Under the pieces are notes generated by a model. The model saw only the letters and a list, made by a program, of their open reading frames with translations, was not told the DNA's origin and searched no databases. This document shows, piece by piece, positions 61,756-64,000 of a stretch of 64,000 bases of DNA (position 1 is its first letter; the number at the start of each line of letters is the position of its first letter). Both the position numbers and the translations under genes were made by a program. Source of the DNA: Nitrospirota bacterium (GTDB lineage: Bacteria; Nitrospirota; JACRHJ01). The DNA lies in NCBI GenBank assembly GCA_016212105.1, contig JACRHJ010000024.1:44463-108462 (forward strand), given 5' to 3'.

Positions 61756-61890
61756 CCAACTGCCGTCGCCCCCGTGTCAAGCACGGGGCGACAAGCATAA
61801 AGGTGCGGGCGCGGAATCCGCGCCCCTACAAATAATATATACAGGCAGATTCTTCGCTTTGCTCAGAATGACACTGTAAGAGAGTTCATT
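61756..61890. repeat. Dispersed repeats
   Basis: 'cccccgtgtcaagcacgggg' (about 61770-61789), GGTGCGGGCGCGGAATCCGCGCCCC (about 61802-61826), and 'gattcttcgctttgctcagaatgaca' (about 61848-61873). Confidence 0.75.
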
Positions 61891-62175
61891 ATGTCCGACG
61901 AGATGGTCTGCGCGGCGGTCCTCGTAAGCGGCAGGGTACAGGGGGTGGGCTACCGCTTCTTCACCGAGCGGCTCGCGGCCGAGGTCGGAGTCGCAGGCTG
62001 GTCTCGTAACCTCGCCGACGGCCGGGTCGAGCTGGAGGTCGAGGGCGAGAAGAAGCGCGTCGAGCGGTTCATAAAGGAACTCGGTGTCGGCCCACGGATG
62101 GCGCGCGTCTCGGACGTAACCGTCGAGCACAGGCCGTACAGGGGAGTCCACAAGGGTTTTTCAATCAAGTTTTAG
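61891..62175 (+). CDS. acyP: Acylphosphatase
   Basis: 94 residues. [12 protein letters not shown] with catalytic Arg (near 22), [17 protein letters not shown] with catalytic Asn. Cleaves acyl phosphates. Followed by the sigma factor after 11 nt. Confidence 0.95.
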   Translation: MSDEMVCAAVLVSGRVQGVGYRFFTERLAAEVGVAGWSRNLADGRVELEVEGEKKRVERFIKELGVGPRMARVSDVTVEHRPYRGVHKGFSIKF

Positions 62176-62186
62176 GGAGAAGCACC

Positions 62187-63278
62187 ATGCCCAGGAAGAA
62201 AAAGACCGTAAGCGAGCCCGAACCCGACGAGACCGTGGACATAGAACTCGACAAAGACAAGACCTCAGGCGAGGAACTCGTCTACCTCGACGAGGACGGG
62301 CCGGTGGAAGAGGAAGAAGACTTCGCCGCAAGCATCGACGAGGACGAAGAAGATACGGACGCCGAGGATGCCGAGGAGGATGAAGACGCCGAGGCCGAGG
62401 CCGAGGCCGAAGTCGAGGAGAAGTACGCCTACCACGACGAGGGTCAGGACGCGATAAAGCTCTACCTCAAGGAGATACGAGCGTCGGCGCTCCTGAACTT
62501 CGAGCAGGAGCAGGAACTCGCCCACAGGATAGCCAAGGGCGGACCGGACGGCGAAGAGGCGCGCGCCCATATGATCGAGGCAAACCTCCGCCTGGTAGTC
62601 AACATCGGCAAACGCTACATCAACCGGGGGCTCCCGTTCTCGGACATCATAGAGGAAGGCAACATCGGCCTCATCAAGGCGGTCGAGAAGTTCAAGCCGG
62701 AGAAGGGTTTCCGCTTCTCCACGTATGCGTCCTGGTGGATTAAACAGTCCATAGAGCGCGCCCTGGTCAACCAGACACGCACAATCCGCCTCCCGGTACA
62801 CATATCCGAGGTGATAAACACCTTCGTCAAGGTCGTCAGGCGTCTCATCCAGAACCTCAAGCGCGAGCCGACGGTCGAGGAGATAGCCGCCGAGATGAAC
62901 TACGCCCCCGACCAGGTGAAGGACATCATGCAGCTCATCAGGAAGACGCACTCCCTCGACAAGCCCATCGGCAACAAGGAGGAGGGCTCGCTAAAGGACC
63001 TGATAGAGGACGAGGCGTCCATATCCCCTGCAACGGCGACCGAGGGCATCATCCGCCACGAGCAGATACTACAGTGGCTCGAGTACCTGACCGAGAACGA
63101 GAAGAAGGTCATCAGCCTCCGTTTCGGCCTCGAGGACGGCGAGGCCCAGACGCTCGAAGTAATCGGCAAGGAGTTCGGCCTGACGCGCGAGCGCGTCCGC
63201 CAGATAGAGGCGTCCGCTCTCAACAAGCTCCGCTTCATCACGAAGCGCAAGATGATAGACCTGGAAAACATACTTTAA
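62187..63278 (+). CDS. RpoS/RpoD-like sigma-70 factor (group 2 type)
   Basis: 363 residues. Long acidic low-complexity N-terminus (about 28-88), then region 1.2 ([16 protein letters not shown]), region 2 ([42 protein letters not shown] with [11 protein letters not shown]), region 3 and region 4 ([28 protein letters not shown]). Shorter than RpoD and similar to RpoS-class sigmas. GGGAG ribosome site. Confidence 0.92.
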   Translation: MPRKKKTVSEPEPDETVDIELDKDKTSGEELVYLDEDGPVEEEEDFAASIDEDEEDTDAEDAEEDEDAEAEAEAEVEEKYAYHDEGQDAIKLYLKEIRASALLNFEQEQELAHRIAKGGPDGEEARAHMIEANLRLVVNIGKRYINRGLPFSDIIEEGNIGLIKAVEKFKPEKGFRFSTYASWWIKQSIERALVNQTRTIRLPVHISEVINTFVKVVRRLIQNLKREPTVEEIAAEMNYAPDQVKDIMQLIRKTHSLDKPIGNKEEGSLKDLIEDEASISPATATEGIIRHEQILQWLEYLTENEKKVISLRFGLEDGEAQTLEVIGKEFGLTRERVRQIEASALNKLRFITKRKMIDLENIL

Positions 63279-63298
63279 GACAAACCACAGGAGGACGC

Positions 63299-63814
63299 AT
63301 GACGGACCTCAAGGCAAGGGTCAGGGACATCCCGGACTTCCCCAAGAAGGGCATACTATTCCGCGACATAACCACGCTCCTGAAGGACGAGCAGTCGTTC
63401 CAGAAGGTGATAGACAAGTTCTCGGCCTTCTACGAGGACGAGGGCATAGAGAAGGTCGTCGGCATCGAGTCGCGCGGCTTCATATTTGGCGCGCCCCTGG
63501 CGTACACCCTCGGCGCGGGCTTCGTGCCCGTCCGGAAGCCGGGCAAGCTCCCGAGCGACATATACGAGGCAAAATACGAGCTGGAGTACGGCACCGACAC
63601 CCTGAACATCCACCAGGACGCGATTGAGCCCGGCCAGAGGGTGCTCATCGTGGACGACCTGCTGGCCACCGGCGGGACGATGGCCGCGACCCTCGACCTC
63701 GTCAAGCAGTTGGGCGCCGTGGTCGTCGGCGTCGCCTTCCTGATCGAGCTTACGGACCTCAAGGGCCGCGAGCGTCTCAAGGGCCACCAGGTGATGTCGC
63801 TTATCAGCTATTAG
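63299..63814 (+). CDS. apt: Adenine phosphoribosyltransferase
   Basis: 171 residues. RDIPDFPKKGILFRDIT N-terminus, GIESRGFIFGAPLA, and the PRPP motif VLIVDDLLATGGTM. Salvages adenine to AMP. GAGGA ribosome site; 20 nt after the sigma gene. Confidence 0.97.
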   Translation: MTDLKARVRDIPDFPKKGILFRDITTLLKDEQSFQKVIDKFSAFYEDEGIEKVVGIESRGFIFGAPLAYTLGAGFVPVRKPGKLPSDIYEAKYELEYGTDTLNIHQDAIEPGQRVLIVDDLLATGGTMAATLDLVKQLGAVVVGVAFLIELTDLKGRERLKGHQVMSLISY

Positions 63815-64000
63815 GGGCAGGAACACCCCCAGCCCCCCTGCCCCCCTCCCCCGCAGGTGGGGAGGGGGAAGAAAGGTTGTCATTGCGAGGAGCCGCAGGC
63901 GACGCGGCAATCTCCGCCCTTGACCGTCATTCCCGTGAAAACGGGAATCCAGGAAGTCCGCCTTTTCGTTTTTTGTTGACTCCGGCCGCGTTTTGCATTA
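63815..64000. repeat. Repeats at the window end
   Basis: 'cccccctcccccgcaggtggggagggg' (about 63838-63867), 'ttgcgaggagccgcaggcgacgcggcaatc' (about 63882-63911), and ATTCCCGT...ACGGGAAT at 63929-63948. TTGACT (63975-63980) with the right spacing to a TA at 63999 may be a promoter for a gene beyond the edge. Confidence 0.7.

Overview
This is a gene-dense, high-GC stretch of a Gram-negative bacterial chromosome. It has lipoprotein lipoboxes, an SPOR-domain protein, a Tat-exported membrane-anchored [NiFe] hydrogenase, an RpoS/RpoD-type sigma factor, the anaerobic (CbiD/CbiG) cobalamin route, corrinoid-activator-like ASKHA ATPases, and many two-component and c-di-GMP proteins. Together these suggest an anaerobic or facultative, deltaproteobacteria-like or Nitrospirota-like organism. 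That placement is inference; no rRNA is present. I see no prophage, transposase or CRISPR array. Intergenic gaps are filled with short palindromic dispersed repeats.

Layout. 1-10.9 kb: recN (cut by the window edge), a PEGA lipid-anchored or periplasmic protein, a LysE exporter, a receiver-histidine kinase, a CHASE4-GGDEF-EAL protein, yifB/comM, and a coupled pair of His-rich membrane proteins, the second carrying a GAF domain. 11-16 kb: hydrolase, cation exchanger, an orphan antitoxin-like gene and a PAS histidine kinase. 15.9-21.3 kb: a minus-strand leuC-leuD-leuB-asd series interrupted by an AT-rich zinc-ribbon gene and a hicBA toxin-antitoxin pair. 21.8-26.1 kb: GbsR-type regulator, proS, receiver-PilZ, VanZ, HAD phosphatase. 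26.2-28.8 kb: cobM-cbiG-cobJ. 29-38.4 kb: MerR-type regulator with a Cys-rich tail, a ferredoxin-less ASKHA ATPase, methyltransferase, cardiolipin synthase, cell-envelope lipoproteins, and a full-length 2Fe-2S ASKHA protein. 38.4-40.2 kb: hisS and a YfcE phosphoesterase. 40.2-47.7 kb: a hydrogenase operon (small and large subunits, cytochrome b, protease, hypA, hypB, hypF). 48.2-52.7 kb: a perfect sigma-54 promoter driving a 48-residue zinc-ribbon gene, then yacG-cbiD-cobL, a secreted protein, and cobI. 52.9-63.8 kb: K+ channel, SpoIID-like, queA, SPOR, inactive M16 protease homologue, HEPN, rhomboid, zinc-finger/receiver protein, tRNA-Pro, LOG-family protein, acyP, RpoS/RpoD-like sigma and apt.

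Main points of interest. (1) Sigma-54 promoter with two upstream 13-bp repeats in front of a tiny zinc-ribbon gene, divergent from the hydrogenase operon. (2) A conserved hairpin element, always in the same orientation, directly upstream of three unrelated starts (hypA, the SPOR gene and the LOG gene). (3) A shifted first ligand in the proximal-cluster motif of the hydrogenase small subunit. (4) A clean loss of the ferredoxin domain in one of two ASKHA ATPases. (5) A 106-nt dual-frame overlap between cbiG and cobJ. (6) A lysine in the K+ channel selectivity filter. (7) Families of palindromic repeats, some of which double as terminators and one of which encodes the C-terminus of the hydrogenase protease.
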